Position numbers and translations under genes: made by a program. From Lineus longissimus (taxonomy: Eukaryota; Nemertea; Pilidiophora; Heteronemertea; Lineidae), in NCBI RefSeq assembly GCF_910592395.1, contig NC_088317.1:2234001-2298000 (forward strand): DNA of 64,000 nucleotides, read 5' to 3'. The number at the start of each line of letters is the position of its first letter. The stretch's first letter is position 1. Positions 46,601 to 60,216 of the stretch are shown one piece after another. The notes under the pieces are model-generated. The model was not told the origin of the DNA, made no database searches, and saw only the letters and a program-made list of their open reading frames with translations.

Positions 46601-48380
46601 ATCCATGGACTCGTGGGGTTCTCAAGGAGGCAGCAGAACAGGCCGGTCCTGGACTACAATAATAAACACAGTGCATTCGCCATTATGAAAATGAGAGGTT
46701 TTCTTCTCTGACGAAGTGTCTTTCATGTCATTTGAAGCAGCTTTGTGAGTCGACAAGAGCCTGATGGGATTAGGCTTGGCAACAATATTGTTATTATTGC
46801 CCAGAAAGGTTCCCATGGTGCTTCAACCACTTCCGGGTCAGTGGTCTCAAAAACGAGTGGCTCGGATATTTGGGAAGGACTTCTAGATCGCATCATTATC
46901 GAGGATTGAGCATTTCGTGAAGTTCAACAGGAAAATGTATTTTCTCTTACTTTGTTTTCAGCCTTTTCTTCCAGCGTCTGTTTAAGTACATCTTGTAACG
47001 AACGTACAAGTTCATGTAACGAAACCTAAAAAGATCTTAACTATAAAGATATCTAGATTTGTAATCTGTAACATACACTCGCAACCATTTACCACTGTCA
47101 TAACTGATAGCCTTGCATCAAGTATTCAGTCGTCAGGGCAAATGTAGTCTCTCAATCCAGGATCCTCTGGAAGCGATTAAATCCTGACGTTGGGGCTGAT
47201 TAGAGGAGGAAGTTAAAAAGAAATACGCAGACAAGTTAATTACAATACATCCATCTAATTTTTAATTTGCTTACAGCACCGTCTACATTATATACACCAC
47301 TATATAGGTACTTCATACCTATTTTGTGTCGCAATAATTTCGAACAGAATCAGCTGTGGACGACGTCGTGGCAAGACTTGAGCGACACATCCTGTTCTGA
47401 GGCAAGAAGCGATGGAGTGAAATTTATAAGAAATTGAAAGAATTGAAAATGTTGTGATATGTGTATTTTCTTTCTGGTATTAAATTCTTAAGAATCCAGT
47501 AGGCAAGTCGTCTGGCAAATATGGCAACAACACCATTCCAAAAACAAAAAACCAAAGCAACACCGGAAGTTTCTTGGCAAGAATATGGCAAGCTTTCAAG
47601 GCCTGGCTCCACTACAGCGATGAACGCGGGAAATAACTTGGCGTAAGAGGCGTTGGATTACAAGTAATCGGTTGGTTCCGCAATATAACCTACATGCACC
47701 AAAGGCTTGCAAAAGCGGTAAACTCGCCAAAGTAAACCACTGTAGTCGAGTTAGGCCCACACGAACAGTTAAGAAAACTTTAAAAAGTATTCTGTATATT
47801 CTAATTCTACTTCATTCTGATTTTGTCATGGACTTCTCTCTTCACTGACCCTGCTAACTGATAATAGTTAAAACAAACTAAATCGTTCATTTTACTTTAA
47901 GTTATTTTATGTACACTACACTCAACGAGATCAGAATATATGAAATGCAGAAAACAACATCGTCACCACAACTGATTCTGTCCAAAAATATCAAAAATGA
48001 TTGTCCAATTTTAATGTACGAAAATGATTTAACATCATAAACAAAACCAATTCCATTTAAACCTAATGGAATAAACCAATACATTCAGAGGCAGGAGACA
48101 AAATATTGTTAAACAAAGATTCACGTAGCATACTTTTTAAAAATTCAATGATATTTTATGACCTCGCCTATCTTCAAATAATCCATTTATATAGCACCCT
48201 TTTTAAAGTCCCATTGCAATAATATTTTTTTTAAATATCAATTCTGACTGCATATTCCGAAAATTCTCCATCGACCAAAGGCTGTTGAGAATATCCACCA
48301 GAAATTACATCTTCGATCTGAGTACGTCACCGCCATTTTGTTTGTCTGAACTAAGCTTAATCAACAGTCTCATTTATATA
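43606..48380. other. Gene desert, fourth part: no gene recognised
   Basis: No coding gene seen. It contains a promoter-like motif group at 45,604-45,655. The right end approaches the 3' end of the Zic gene. Confidence 0.45.
45604..45655 (+). promoter_or_regulatory. Promoter-like motif cluster (NRF1-, ETS- and YY1-type words)
   Basis: GCATGCGCAG, CTTCCGG and GGCCATGTTG lie within 50 bases, the order and content often seen at TATA-less animal promoters. No convincing exon follows: the 66-codon frame starting at 45607 has no recognisable homology. It could be an isolated or noncoding promoter, a relic, or chance. Confidence 0.25.
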
Positions 48381-48386
48381 AATGTT

Positions 48387-48392
48387 TTTATT
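48387..48392 (-). terminator. Candidate Zic poly(A) signal
   Basis: AATAAA on the minus strand, about 1.19 kb past the Zic stop codon. An earlier variant (AATAAG) lies near 49,430. Which one is used is unknown. Confidence 0.3.
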
Positions 48393-49577
48393 ATTTTTAA
48401 ATGGCTTCACAGATGTCATTCAGAACTTTTAGATTTTAGATTATCTTTACGAATCTTATCGTAAACAGTAAAGAAAATCGTAAATAAAAGTTCAAATATA
48501 AAAATTGGAGCCACGTGGAACTTTGTAAAACGGTACACCGAGCTAACGAAATAGGGGGAAAAGGAAACAAAAATACAGGTTGTAACGTGGGAATTGTGAC
48601 AGGTCCACTAAAATAGTGATTTCTTAAAATTCCTCTATGTGACCTTTATACATTAAAATGCCCTATGCGCTCTGAGAAGAACGGAGTCGATAATGAAAAC
48701 GAGAATATTTTCTGAGTTCTGATGTCTAACTCTTTAAATAAGTAATTGAAGCGCTCAGCCAAATTACAAACTCTGCAACGTGTTAGTTTAGCTTCAGACG
48801 ACTTACTTCCGACCTGCTTGCCGGATCTTTCATGTAATGAGCTCGAAATATATTCCGAGTTACAGCAAGTGTTCGTATTGTCAAAGTCATATTTTAAAAT
48901 ACCTAAGAAAAATATCGTTTCACTGAACGGTTGGTTAATCAAAGTGACTACGGAGGTAGAAGATGAAGTCCATTTAGTACTTCGTTGAGACAAATGTGTC
49001 CTCGAGTATATATTAAGCCATTTAACATTGTCATTATTGATGCAAAGGGGTCTGAACATAAAAATGAATTAAACCATTCTGAAATGTCATTCATTTAAAA
49101 CAATACATTGGCATTAATCAAGAATTAAACATAAGATATCCATTGAGATCCATGAAAATTAAACCAGACTGGATCACCCCAGGTCATGGTTAGCCTCGGT
49201 TTTGCCTAGAGTAAAGCAAAGTCCGATATGGCCCTCTTCAAAATATTCATTTCAAACACCGAAGTTTTTCACGACTCCTAAATTCGCTGCCCAATATCAT
49301 GCATTGTAATCCACACATTTTATCATCCCAACATCATCTCGTGAGAAAACACGAGATAATGACGTCACATGGCACTTGAGAAACCAGCTCGATTTCGAGT
49401 GAGAATCTCGAATAATATACCGAGCCTTATTTACCACCGGGTGAGGGCCGGATAGCCCCCAGTCGTTGCCGTACCATACCAATAGGCCAAGTCAGTCTCT
49501 TTTTCAACTTTAATGTCCCTATTGGCAGTAATCTCGCTGCCGCGAGAACCGAGATAGTTAGTCCCGTTTTCCTCCGG

Positions 49578-50074
49578 TCAGAATTGCGCGACGGCTGCCG
49601 GATGATGATGATGGTGAGAATGATGCAAGGACGGCATATGACTGAGTCCATGTCCACTGACTGGAGAATGTTCGTTGCTTGGCGGCGTCGGCATGCCACC
49701 AGCACTTTGGCAAACGTACCACTCGCTCAAATTCGTCGCGGGATGACTGTTCTGCGTGATATTTGAGGAGGAAGTCAATGAAGATGACAAAGATGTTACA
49801 GGGGGAGACTGTGAGTGCGAACTTGGATTCACGGGCGAGCTGGGCTCGGAGTCATTTGAAGAGTCGTAGTTGGTCCCCGGAGGTGTGGGACTCTTGCAGT
49901 GGACCTTCATGTGCTTCCGTAACGAGCTGGGATGAGTGTAACTTTTATCGCATCCTCGGACTTTGCAGTTGTAAGGCTTGTCCGACGTGTGAACGTGCAT
50001 ATGTTTCTTTCTGTCTGAACTGTTGGCAAATCGTCGGTCGCATCCGTCGAATTCGCATTTAAATGGCTTTTCGC
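49578..50074 (-). CDS. Zic: Zic / odd-paired family zinc-finger transcription factor, last coding exon
   Basis: The exon starts after the acceptor CTTTCTTCTCTTTACAG (minus strand; AG at 50076-50075) with the second base of a Gly codon, and reads [20 protein letters not shown], then RKKHMHVH (finger 4). Finger 5 follows, from [20 protein letters not shown] to RKHMKVH. Both are C2H2 fingers with all Cys and His present. The rest is a Ser/Pro/Thr-rich tail with the Zic block [20 protein letters not shown] and a His-rich stretch, ending AVAQF and TGA at 49580-49578. In total 164 complete codons plus the split Gly. Zic proteins are nuclear DNA-binding regulators of neural, mesodermal and head patterning. 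Fingers 1-3 and the N-terminus must lie upstream, outside the window. An intron in the Gly codon of the TGEKPF linker before finger 4 is, as I recall, the position conserved across bilaterian Zic genes. There is no intron within or after finger 5, unlike vertebrate ZIC genes. Confidence 0.95.
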
Positions 50075-50126
50075 CTGTAAAGAGAAGAAAGGAGAAGAGT
50101 TTTAGATTTCGGTTAAAATCTCAATT

Positions 50127-50246
50127 AACTGAAATAGCAATATAGCGTCAAATCTATGTAGTCCAACTGAAATATCAATATAGCGTCAGATTTAAGTAAC
50201 ATTCCAACTGAAATATCAATATAGAGTTGAATTTAAGTAAGATTTG
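50127..50246. repeat. Three-unit tandem repeat of 38-41 bases beside the Zic splice acceptor
   Basis: Units begin AACTGAAATAGCAATATAGC (50127), AACTGAAATATCAATATAGC (50165) and AACTGAAATATCAATATAGA (50206). Units 2 and 3 are the closest pair. The array lies 50-170 bases upstream of the exon in the direction of transcription, so it overlaps the region where a branch point or splicing regulators could sit. Confidence 0.8.
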
Positions 50247-53200
50247 GCATCAAACGTTACATTTTTTGGTGGAAGTTCAAGTATGTGATTGTAAGATCAC
50301 TTCCCATCAGATGGTAAATTTTTAATGTTCTTAGAGATGGTCCCCAGTGACCATTTTACACGAATTTTAATAACAACTCAACATTTGGCGATATGCTAAA
50401 TTATGTGAAAGGTCTTCAACGCCCTAACTAACGCGGTAGAATCTTTTCTTAGCATTTTGAGTTTAATTGGAGTCCTGCTGTTCTGGCCGCTGATCGCTGT
50501 GCCATTCCCACTTCAGCCCCAGAAAATCTTGGCTAGGGGCACAGGGGGAATGTGAAGAACAAAGCTATGGTTTTGGTGCCATATGCCGGTGGAGGGAAAC
50601 ATTTGCCCTTTCAATATGATCAGAGAGGAGGAGAGGGGCTAAGTAACGCCACTAATTGGGCTGGTTGGGACTATGTGGGTAGGGAGGATTGAGAAGCAAC
50701 CATAAATGCACATTAGGCTAGATTATGACAGGATCTCAGGCGTAAGCCGCCATTTTCATTTCAACTCTTTGTCTATTGTATATTACCTACTTCAAAGATT
50801 TAACACACACTAACGGTTGGACCAGCTGACTACTCTATATTGCCGTAAATAGTAGGCCTAACAGTATCGTCTACATCATTTCCAGTACTCTCAACGAAAA
50901 CTGATCTCATCTTTTATCATTTAACGAAGGCAACAAAAAGGACGTTCCACATTTTCAGTGATTTCAGTGGTCAACCATCTTGTCCATATCTGCATGGCAC
51001 CTTCCCATGACTGTACGGGACCTTCGCGTGTGTATTGCATCCATATCAGTCCTCAACCTTTGACACAGCCTAGCTGGACGTATTGATCGAGACAGGGGAC
51101 AGCTGATACGCGTCTCTATAGCATCACACAAACGCATTGTTCCTCGGAAAATGTACCTAATACACCCGTGAAAGAGTCCCATTCTGCTTAATCAAGAGAA
51201 ACATGTATATGGACCAGGCCAACATATGGTAGAAAATATACAATATGGGCCGGAGTTGGTATTAAATCTAATGTAAAATATAGGAATGATGAGTGCATCA
51301 TGACATGCATGACAACAGGTGAAATGCATCACGACCAAAGATTCTTTCTGGAATCTCTACATATTGTGGAGATAGGTAAAATTAGTCAATCGTAAATTAA
51401 TATGATATGCATATATTCGATATTCATTATGCAGGCATTTGCTATCATATAAGTATATAGAGATCTAGAAGAGCATATTATACTATTAATGGTCTGAAGG
51501 TTGCCATTGTTTACCTGTGACATCCGGCACAGCATGAACCAAGTGAACTGGAGTATTCATTAGCAGAGTTTTTCACCACGCCTAGCGGAACGATGCTTGG
51601 CAATCATGATTTAAACAGTTCTGTACATTGTATATCTATTTCGATTCCTACTTCAATGTTATAACAGAAATAATAGAAATAAAAAAAATCATCGATACAC
51701 CCCTCCCATCCTCTCACCTCCAGATATTTGCACAAATGATACTTGAAGCATCATTTCATATCATTTTCTTCAGGTTCGACACACACCTTTGTCACACCCA
51801 CCGTTGAGGCTGAAGGCGTACTGGCACCTGACATAACTTAGATAACGCATACTCTAATCTCCTTCAACGATTGTCTATAATCGATGCCTTATTCTTGGCC
51901 AGAGATGATGACGATTTACTGAGACGTTGATTCTAATTGCCCGGGACATTTGACGTTATGGTGTGACGAGAAATGTTCCATTAAAGATGCTGAAAGATTC
52001 GTGGGTACGAGTCGTTTAATTGTTGTTACGAAAGCTCCATCATACTTATTCTATGTACCTGCAGGTGTTGGCAAAAAAGCCAAGATGAAATCATATAATT
52101 CCATAAAGAAGGCTGCAGCTGAATCAGACTTATTCCTGCTTAACATGCCCTCGCTACAGGGTTCCCCAAAAAATAATCAAAATTGCTGTTATCAGTATTC
52201 TCATCTGACACTTGCTATACTCAATTGGCAGATATCATACATGTACATTGCAATTGCCCCGGCGATAACACACTCTGGACATGAAATTAATACGAGTCAA
52301 TTGTTGTGTCTGGGGGCCTATAAGTTTACAGATGAATGAACATAAATGTGTTTTAATTGAAATATGTAGACAGAAAATAACGATATTTTAAGCTTGGTTT
52401 CTCCGCCGAGAGAGCACATACCACAGAAATTAATCCCTATACACTGGAACAATTTGCTGTATCAGTGTCGCAAAGTTTTGTAATAAACATGACCAGACAC
52501 ACAGTCCAATAACTCGCACATTATTAAACAAGACGACCTCTGCATGATGCATGGCCCACAATGGTACTTAGATACCTCCCGCTGCACGACGCTGAGAGAG
52601 ACACGAAGCTTTCCAGTATTCTTCATTATTCAAGATATTTGAAAACAAAGACTACACGAAGATACATAAATAATTGACTTTGATCAATCTTTGTGCATGC
52701 GTGGAGGTGATACATGTAGAACAAATGGATCAACACCACAACCTCTGCACATATTCGCAAAGAGAACCCGTGGACTGCTGTTAGCCGGTGAGCGCGAGTG
52801 GTAACCCGGGGAAGTGTTATGGAACCTCATTCCATGCATTGTATTCCTCAAATGTCCAAATCGCACTATTGTTTCGAATATAGCAGATACTCTATGTACA
52901 TTGTCACGACTGAGTGCACATGCCTGTACATGAAGCGGCCTAGGCCAGTACATTTTGGATTCCACGAGTATATGAGAGTAGCATTACCCTTTCTCGGACG
53001 TACGGCAGCACCATGCGAACTCGAACTAGCTTCCAGTGGAAATCTCCACGTCAATTCACAGGAACCCATTGCTAATTAACCTGCGTGTTATTTGTCTAAT
53101 TATAAGACACCCGGTTGTGACTTGTGTAGAAATAGACGAGTTGTTTTAAGCAACATTGGCAAGTCAAACCGATGCAGGCAAATGTACACAGCATGGGTGA

Positions 53201-56200
53201 ACTGTCAGTCATCTTATGAGCTGTTCGAAGAACTGATCCCAAGATATTTTCAAGGTATACCTGGTTCTCAAATGTTGAAAAATGCTCGTTTCGAGCTAAG
53301 CAGCACAATCAGGCCGAGACACGAGCTCCATTGGCCCATGTTACATGTGCATGCATATACTATCATAGTACTCGCTTCATTCAAGTTGTCGGGTGATTCT
53401 GTTCTTATCCTGTGAATGGATTCGGCAGAAAGGTATAGATTAGCTATCAGTAATCGACAGGTCTTCTCTAAAAAAAACAGCATCTAAAATTAACCGACAT
53501 ACGCCAACGACGATGGTTGACCTCCCAAAAAAAAAAATTTGTTTTTGATTTTGCTAAAATGAATTTTCGGCACCAACGTATATCTCTCATAGAAACCATG
53601 CAGGACGAACTCAAGTATCTCATCTGTTGCTTCATGCTTGTTTCAGGTGCGATTAGGAATACTTCAGTATTGCTGTTGAGTGAGCAGATTGGAGGGGAGT
53701 ACGTTTCACCCAAGTGGCGAGGAATCAGGAATAACCTATAGCAGGTCTTGTTGTAAACCAGTAATTGCCCACATGCCATGAAAATGCTGTTTGCCCCGGC
53801 TGTCTTGCAGTTTAGGTATTCGCAATTAGAACCGCTACTTATCGCGAATAAGAGACTCAATCATGATAACGAACGCCTTGTCAATCACTCTGCCTCATCA
53901 TGTTCCTAATAAAATTTGTCAGTTTACTTGAGTTTTTTTCTGTGGCTGGCATCAATCGGTAGCAGAGGTTGTATGTAGGTCTGATATTGCTGCATCAATC
54001 TAGGTTGGGAGACCTGAATGCCAGCAAGGTTTAGAGTGTGATTTCATCTTCCGTTCTCTTTACAGAGCAACGAAGCTTATTTTCACGAGCTTCCAAAGAT
54101 GTGAAGTACTCACGATACAGTTGTACATATTCATAGTACAGTAGTCGGACTCATACATTTGGTGTCCGAAAATAGATCATACCGGAGCATTCTGTTGGTG
54201 ACTTCTGGTAATGATTGCTCTGCATACGTGGTACAGCACAGTTCCAATTGTCTTGAAAATTACAAAAGTTTTGATACCTCCTGCCAGTTTCCTTTAGGCC
54301 TACTGAATGTGATATAACATGTGAATTTCATTGACAGGTTCTTTTTGATAGATCAAATTTGAAAAAAATCCACACCAACACAAACAGCCATGGACCAATG
54401 ACAAACCGGATCAATTATATATTCCCTTTGACAGCTTCTGGTGATATTAGCCTGTGCTTCCACTAGATTTGCGCCACCGTGGTGCCCCCACGGCGAAAAA
54501 ACTCAACCAGAAAACTTGTGGTACTTTTCGTAATAAATGGAAATGCATTTTTAGTTCGTGCTTGATATTATAAAATGAAGAGGCGTCCTCTCTCTCCGGC
54601 GTCGACAAAAGAAGATACAGTCTCGCAGATGTTCTATGTACGATGGGGCAGGTGACGACCGCGAACCCAAAAGCCCCAGGACATGTCAAATATGTAATTA
54701 AAACTATTTTCAATTCGAGCCAAACCTTAAAGGTGTACGCCGTTGAATTATATGCGTGGTTAGCACTATTATAACGTGAACTTGGCATGGTCGTTAGTGG
54801 CAAAAAACTAGTTTCATAAAGTGCAAGCTACAGGAAAGATTTAATTTCCGAAAGCGGCCATGTTTGTATTCAATTGTTGACGTAGTTTTTCTATTTACAG
54901 TCTTCAAAAAATCAAAAGCTTAAAAACTGAGGGTCAAAATGTTTGCTTCAAAAGACACTTTTCTGAGGTTAATAAAAAGCCTGTCATATAAAAATGAACA
55001 AAAATGTTTGATAATCGAAATAATAAATAAAGTCTAGCCTTTCATTATTCTTGGTAATAGCAGTATATGATGCATGCGAGTGGAACAAGATAATCAGCAC
55101 AACTTTCCTTCCTGTGTTGTCAAGCTTCACAACATTGATCATAACCTGGTTTTGCTTCCAATCATCCGTGCTAAGCATCCCCTCAAGGCCTTAGTTACAG
55201 ATACCAAACGTTACAGGCTTAATAACAAACAACAAATTGAAAAGAAATCACGAAGTGCAAAAGATACTGGAGCGAAATGAGTGGATATTCAAATTCGTGA
55301 AAACAAGGTATACGCATCGATTGATACAAGACATCTCTATTTTTCGTAGATTTTATAATAACGGACAAGTGGAGAAGTGACGATTAATAAGCTCAGATAC
55401 AGACCAATAACTGTGTTCTAATGCGTTAACTGCCGATGACTGGGCTATCCTCGTCACCGACCGCTCACCTAAAGCTGTGACTGCGCAGTCATACACGTAC
55501 TTCAATGGTTCGATGTGGCTGTCATAGGAATGTTTGCGGCACTACAGCTGACAAAGTATATGTTTGCAGTGTAAACGTAAGCTACTGTACTTGTTTCGGC
55601 CTGCACTTTTGATGTCATGATATTATAAGCATTTGCAGGCCCATTTACAAGCAGATCATTCAATGTCTACTCATCCGCGCTTCACCGCAATTGGTTTCGC
55701 GGTCAAACCTCTTCCTCAACTCATCGCAACATAACGCCAATGTCAAGAAAAGCAGTTTTCTCCCCGTTTAACTCCGCAATGACCAGCATAATCGCATCTA
55801 TTAAGCAATCATTAAACTGCTCTCCCATGGGGAAGGACATTTCGTGATCAGGCAAAATGCACAGTGATTTGTTAAAGATCTACTGCGTGAAAATAGATCT
55901 ATTGAATATCGGTCATCGTCAGTCTTGATCATTTGAGGGTAACGGCCTGTTTGGGGAGTAAAATAAAATACTGAGGTAGAATATTGTACTTTGACTGCAC
56001 TGCCCGTTCTCCACAGCCAGAATGAACTCTTGTCCATCGGGTGGGGAGATAACAGGATACTGGGAAAGTTACATCAGAAAAATCTCACCATACCGGAGCA
56101 TGAAACAAGGGTTAATCAAACAGCAACATCAGCTGAATTGACAGTCACTGCATCCGGATATACTGTGTCCACCGTGCAACAAACAGTTCTATGGTAGTCC

Positions 56201-57976
56201 ACTGCATACACGACCCGCAATGACCGCCCATTGATCGCGGACAGTAAAAATGTCACCGTCGGACATTGATCGCAAAAATCACCGGCTCTTTTAACGGTAA
56301 AGGTGTGAATTCATTGATTCATCGCACCAACCAATTACGGTGATTTACGCTCGTCTTTCAGAGCTTTTCAGACTCTGAGAGACAATGATGCTTCCGCCAT
56401 TGTTTCGTGCATATTCCCTGAGCATTTTGCTGCTTTGGGTGCGATAATAATATTATCGGAAACAATAGAACGTCGGTGAGTTTTTTCGCCTCTTCGTTGG
56501 TTCTCATTATTTCTGTAGTGTTGTGCGGCCAGACGCGTCCAGGTTCGGCACAACTGAGCAAGACTCCCCGCATTATACTGCACACTGAGGAAAGTTCCTT
56601 TTATCTTGGGTGGCTAAAACAAGACGACGTAAAGCACAAGATGGTCAATGACATTACTGGTGCAACAGTTTAGCTTTACAAAAGTGCGACGATGGCTGAA
56701 GAGATGGTCAAGATTGAAAGTCTTTGGAAAGACGAGACCCGAACACGCCGAAACCAATCTCACGTGAGTGTGGTTTGACTGTTTGGGAAGGGACGGTAAG
56801 TTAAGACATCAAGTTAGCCAACTCGAAACAGTTAGTAAATCTGTAATCATAAAAAAACTAAATTGAGCTAATTCGATGCCGGGAATGATGGAATGACCAC
56901 AAACACGCTGAGCTCAATACTTTTTATCAATGATAAGAATTGTCCTGGTGAATAGATTGCGTGCTAGGCTGGCATGTCGCAGAGGCAGCTTGGCGGACCC
57001 AATAACAAACCAAGACCTTCTGACCTGTTCCCTCGGTCCTAGGCAGTCTCCGCCCGGGCAATTAGGGGAGAACCCGGCCGTGAATTTCTCCCAATTGTGT
57101 TGATGCAAATGATAGAAGGAACGGGATCATTATTGACAAAGAGAGGCGTTCGACATTTTGTACCAATGCGTCTATACAGTGTATGGAGAGATTTAGAATA
57201 ACCCGTCAGCAGATGAACTGGTCCAAGCAAAGAACAAAGGTTTGCTAGATGTTAAGACGAAGTTTAACTCGGGTCATCCCCACAGCAGCAATGTCCTTGA
57301 TAAGTAACAAGAAAATCTTGCAATTAGACCTGAATTTAAGATTTTTGCCAGGAAGTAAAAGTGTATTAACGCTTTTAAAATTTGTAGCCAATGACACCCT
57401 TACATGCTTAAGTAACAAGTTATTCTGCCTCACTCTCCGGAAGCTCGCCAATCAGCATTTCATTCAAAGATATACTTCCAACAAGTAAACAAAACAAAGG
57501 TACCATAATTCGCCGATAGCCTCTGATCAACATTGTTCCTACAGAGATCGATAGGTACCGATAGAAACCGATGAATCTCCCACGATCATCAAAGGGATCA
57601 ATCTGACCACCTCACAAGAAACCAGTAGGGGTCATACCTTAAACACTGCGTAGAGTGATACCTTAAACTGGATTGGAGAGACCGGAACAGGATTGGGAGA
57701 GACCTTAACTGGATTACTGCCGAAGGTTTCTTTCGCGTTTTTACAACGAATGTGCGTGTTCAAACGGATTTTACCGCCAAGGGGTTCACCTAAGAGAACC
57801 CTAGGATCGTCCTTTTCCCTAGAAACTCGAAGGGTCTACCTGTCGCCCTTATCGACTAAAGGTAATCCAAGATATGCAGGTTCCCATCGGGAGGCAATCA
57901 GGGGTGGGTTATTTTTTGGTTCTTAAGTCTTGCTTTCCTAAACTACCACATGCGGATTAGGAGGGGTGTAATGTTA

Positions 57977-58052
57977 CTCTCGAGGGCTAATAATGCACTC
58001 GAGTGGACTAAGATAATTTTTAGGCACTCGAGAGCGAATAAGATAATTCATC
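57977..58052. repeat. Short imperfect repeat of CTCGAG-containing units
   Basis: CTCGAG occurs three times (from about 57979, 57998 and 58027). The last two units share CACTCGAG and TAAGATAATT at a 29-base period. Weak repeat, with no clear function. Confidence 0.5.
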
Positions 58053-59378
58053 GAATGCTTCAACTGGGCGATTTTGAATTCGCCCGCAGTGAGCGCCCAG
58101 TGAAAATTATTGTCTAATGAAATTTGAGGCGCCCTGTGACTTTGCCCGTGTACCCACTGGGTTTCAGTGTCGGGGTCCTTGTTAACGAAATGAGATCATG
58201 AATTCGCAAGATAAAAACATGTTGCACTTAATAGCAAAACTGTCAAGTGAATCTTGAGTTCTTCTGAGGGAAGCGTCATTTTGGAATGGTTAACACCAAA
58301 GTTCGAAACCAAAGCAGGGTTTAAGTTCGAGTCTTTTTGTTTACGTTCCATCAATAAACTGTGGGAATTTACATGTAGAATCATAGTGACAGGAAAACGT
58401 TATGAAATAAAGCATTTCATCAGAGCTACTGAGTATATCTACCTTATGTTCCACACCACTGAACCTGACATGTACGACCACTAAACCAAAAAAAAGTAAA
58501 TTGTAAAATATCTAGCCAATGTGATAGGAGCTCTTCACTATTTCTATTGGCCTTCCAGTTCTTTACAAACTAGGACCACAATGGTTACACACAGATAACT
58601 TGCAAAGAAGATCCGACTCCATTCTTCCTAACACAAAGCAAAAGACATCTTGACTAGATAACCATTTTACGTCCTTCGTGCCTTACTATAGGTGTACCAA
58701 GCTACCTTTTCGGCTATTCAGGTTGAGAAAAAAGCATCATGGATTCAGCTATCGTGGTTTCAAATGTATGAACGGGCATGACATCAACCTAATATCCAGT
58801 TCGGGCCTGATTTTTGGAGGATATTTGGATGACTGACATAACTTATCGTCGATGCCTGACCCAACAAGCAGACAATTCTTTCTCATCGAACAATTTGATT
58901 ATGCATGTACATGTATAAGTAGAATAGATGTAACGAATTGAAGAGTCCGAAATGTTGGTATTTAAGTTAGCTTTGCCCAAGCAGAATGTCCAGGGCAGCA
59001 GACTTGATCTTGAAGATAATTTGTCCCGGTATACACCGGCCTATGATCATCGACTGGGCTTATTTTTCGATTGACATTCCAGGATCAACGTTACGCTGAG
59101 GGGAGATCTAGCCCTGGGAAAGAAGGGCACCTGTGCGAGAAGGGTTTAATGGTTGACAAGGCCTTGGCATCACAGGTGATCTGACGATCGAGAATCAGCT
59201 CCCGGCAACCCGTATCTCAAGCAATGATAACAACCATCTGCCCAGAGAATGACGTGGCATGTCATAACCACTCAATGAGTTTTACAACATTTTCCAATAT
59301 TTCCGTGTTGTTACGTTAATCTGGTATTTCCCGATTTTGATAATATTCAACTCATTGAGGAATCTGAAGAAGACGCTG

Positions 59379-59406
59379 AAGTGGATTAAGATTAGCTAAT
59401 CCACTT
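59379..59406. promoter_or_regulatory. Inverted pair of Otx-type (TAATCC) sites
   Basis: AAGTGGATTA and TAATCCACTT form perfect 10-base arms around an 8-base spacer. GGATTA/TAATCC is the core recognised by Otx and other K50 homeodomain proteins. E-box words (CACCTG, CAGGTG, CATCTG) occur in the preceding 280 bases. Confidence 0.3.
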
Positions 59407-60198
59407 GGCCAAGATCATATCTCGCCGAACAGGATGAGCGTGATTGCCAAGCGGCCCGTCTTGGAATCATCAAAAATAACATTATTGCTCCCCAGCATAA
59501 TAATCTGTACAGAAATCAACAAGCATGATTTATCATTACATGCATTAAAGGATGTTTTCTAACGATGACACTTGGCCTACACCTAGTCATTCTTTCGATA
59601 TCGCCCAATAAATATTGTAACTTACATTTTGCAAAAATGAATGATACATGTATACTCTTCAGTAATATTCAATTAAGCGAGTGAGGTTTAACCCCCGATT
59701 TTGACCCTTTTCCAATGATCTCACAGCCTTTTCGGCCGATAAATGTATTTCAATGGATTTGCCTTTTTCAATAGGGAAATCATGGTGTAACTAAAGATGA
59801 AAGTTGAAAGTTGAATAAATACCCTCTCCCAATCCCTAAAAGCGGTTGACGAGAACCATAAAATTCAATTTCATTGACCTAATGATAGAACCTGGTGTTA
59901 TTCTTTAATAGTGTACACAATGAAAACATAATCAACTCCTCGACTTGGACCTATATGAGTAGAAGAACACTTAGGTGAAGTGCATTCTGTACATTCCTTA
60001 GAAATTTTTAAAAAATCAGTTTTTTTACCAACCGTTATCAAAATGACAACTATCCGAAACTTACGCATAGAATATCGTCGAAAGTTTTTGCCTTTAACTA
60101 AATGAAACATACCTGTACATAACTGTTATCTCCCAAAGACATCAATGACATAAGGGTGTCTTCAGGTTTCATTGCGGGAGTATCACATGTTCTTCAGC

Positions 60199-60216
60199 CC
60201 CCCCCCCCCCGCCCTC
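60199..60216. repeat. Poly-C tract
   Basis: A run of about 13 C followed by GCCCTCC. Simple sequence and a possible sequencing-length error. Confidence 0.6.

Noticed and set aside
51950-52339. 129-codon frame with a Lys-rich stretch (GVGKKAKMKSYNSIKKAAAE) after an acceptor-like CCTGCAG
   Set aside because: It looks briefly like another Lys-rich exon, but only about 20 residues are basic, there is no matching partner exon, and it lies inside the Zic intron far from the cluster.
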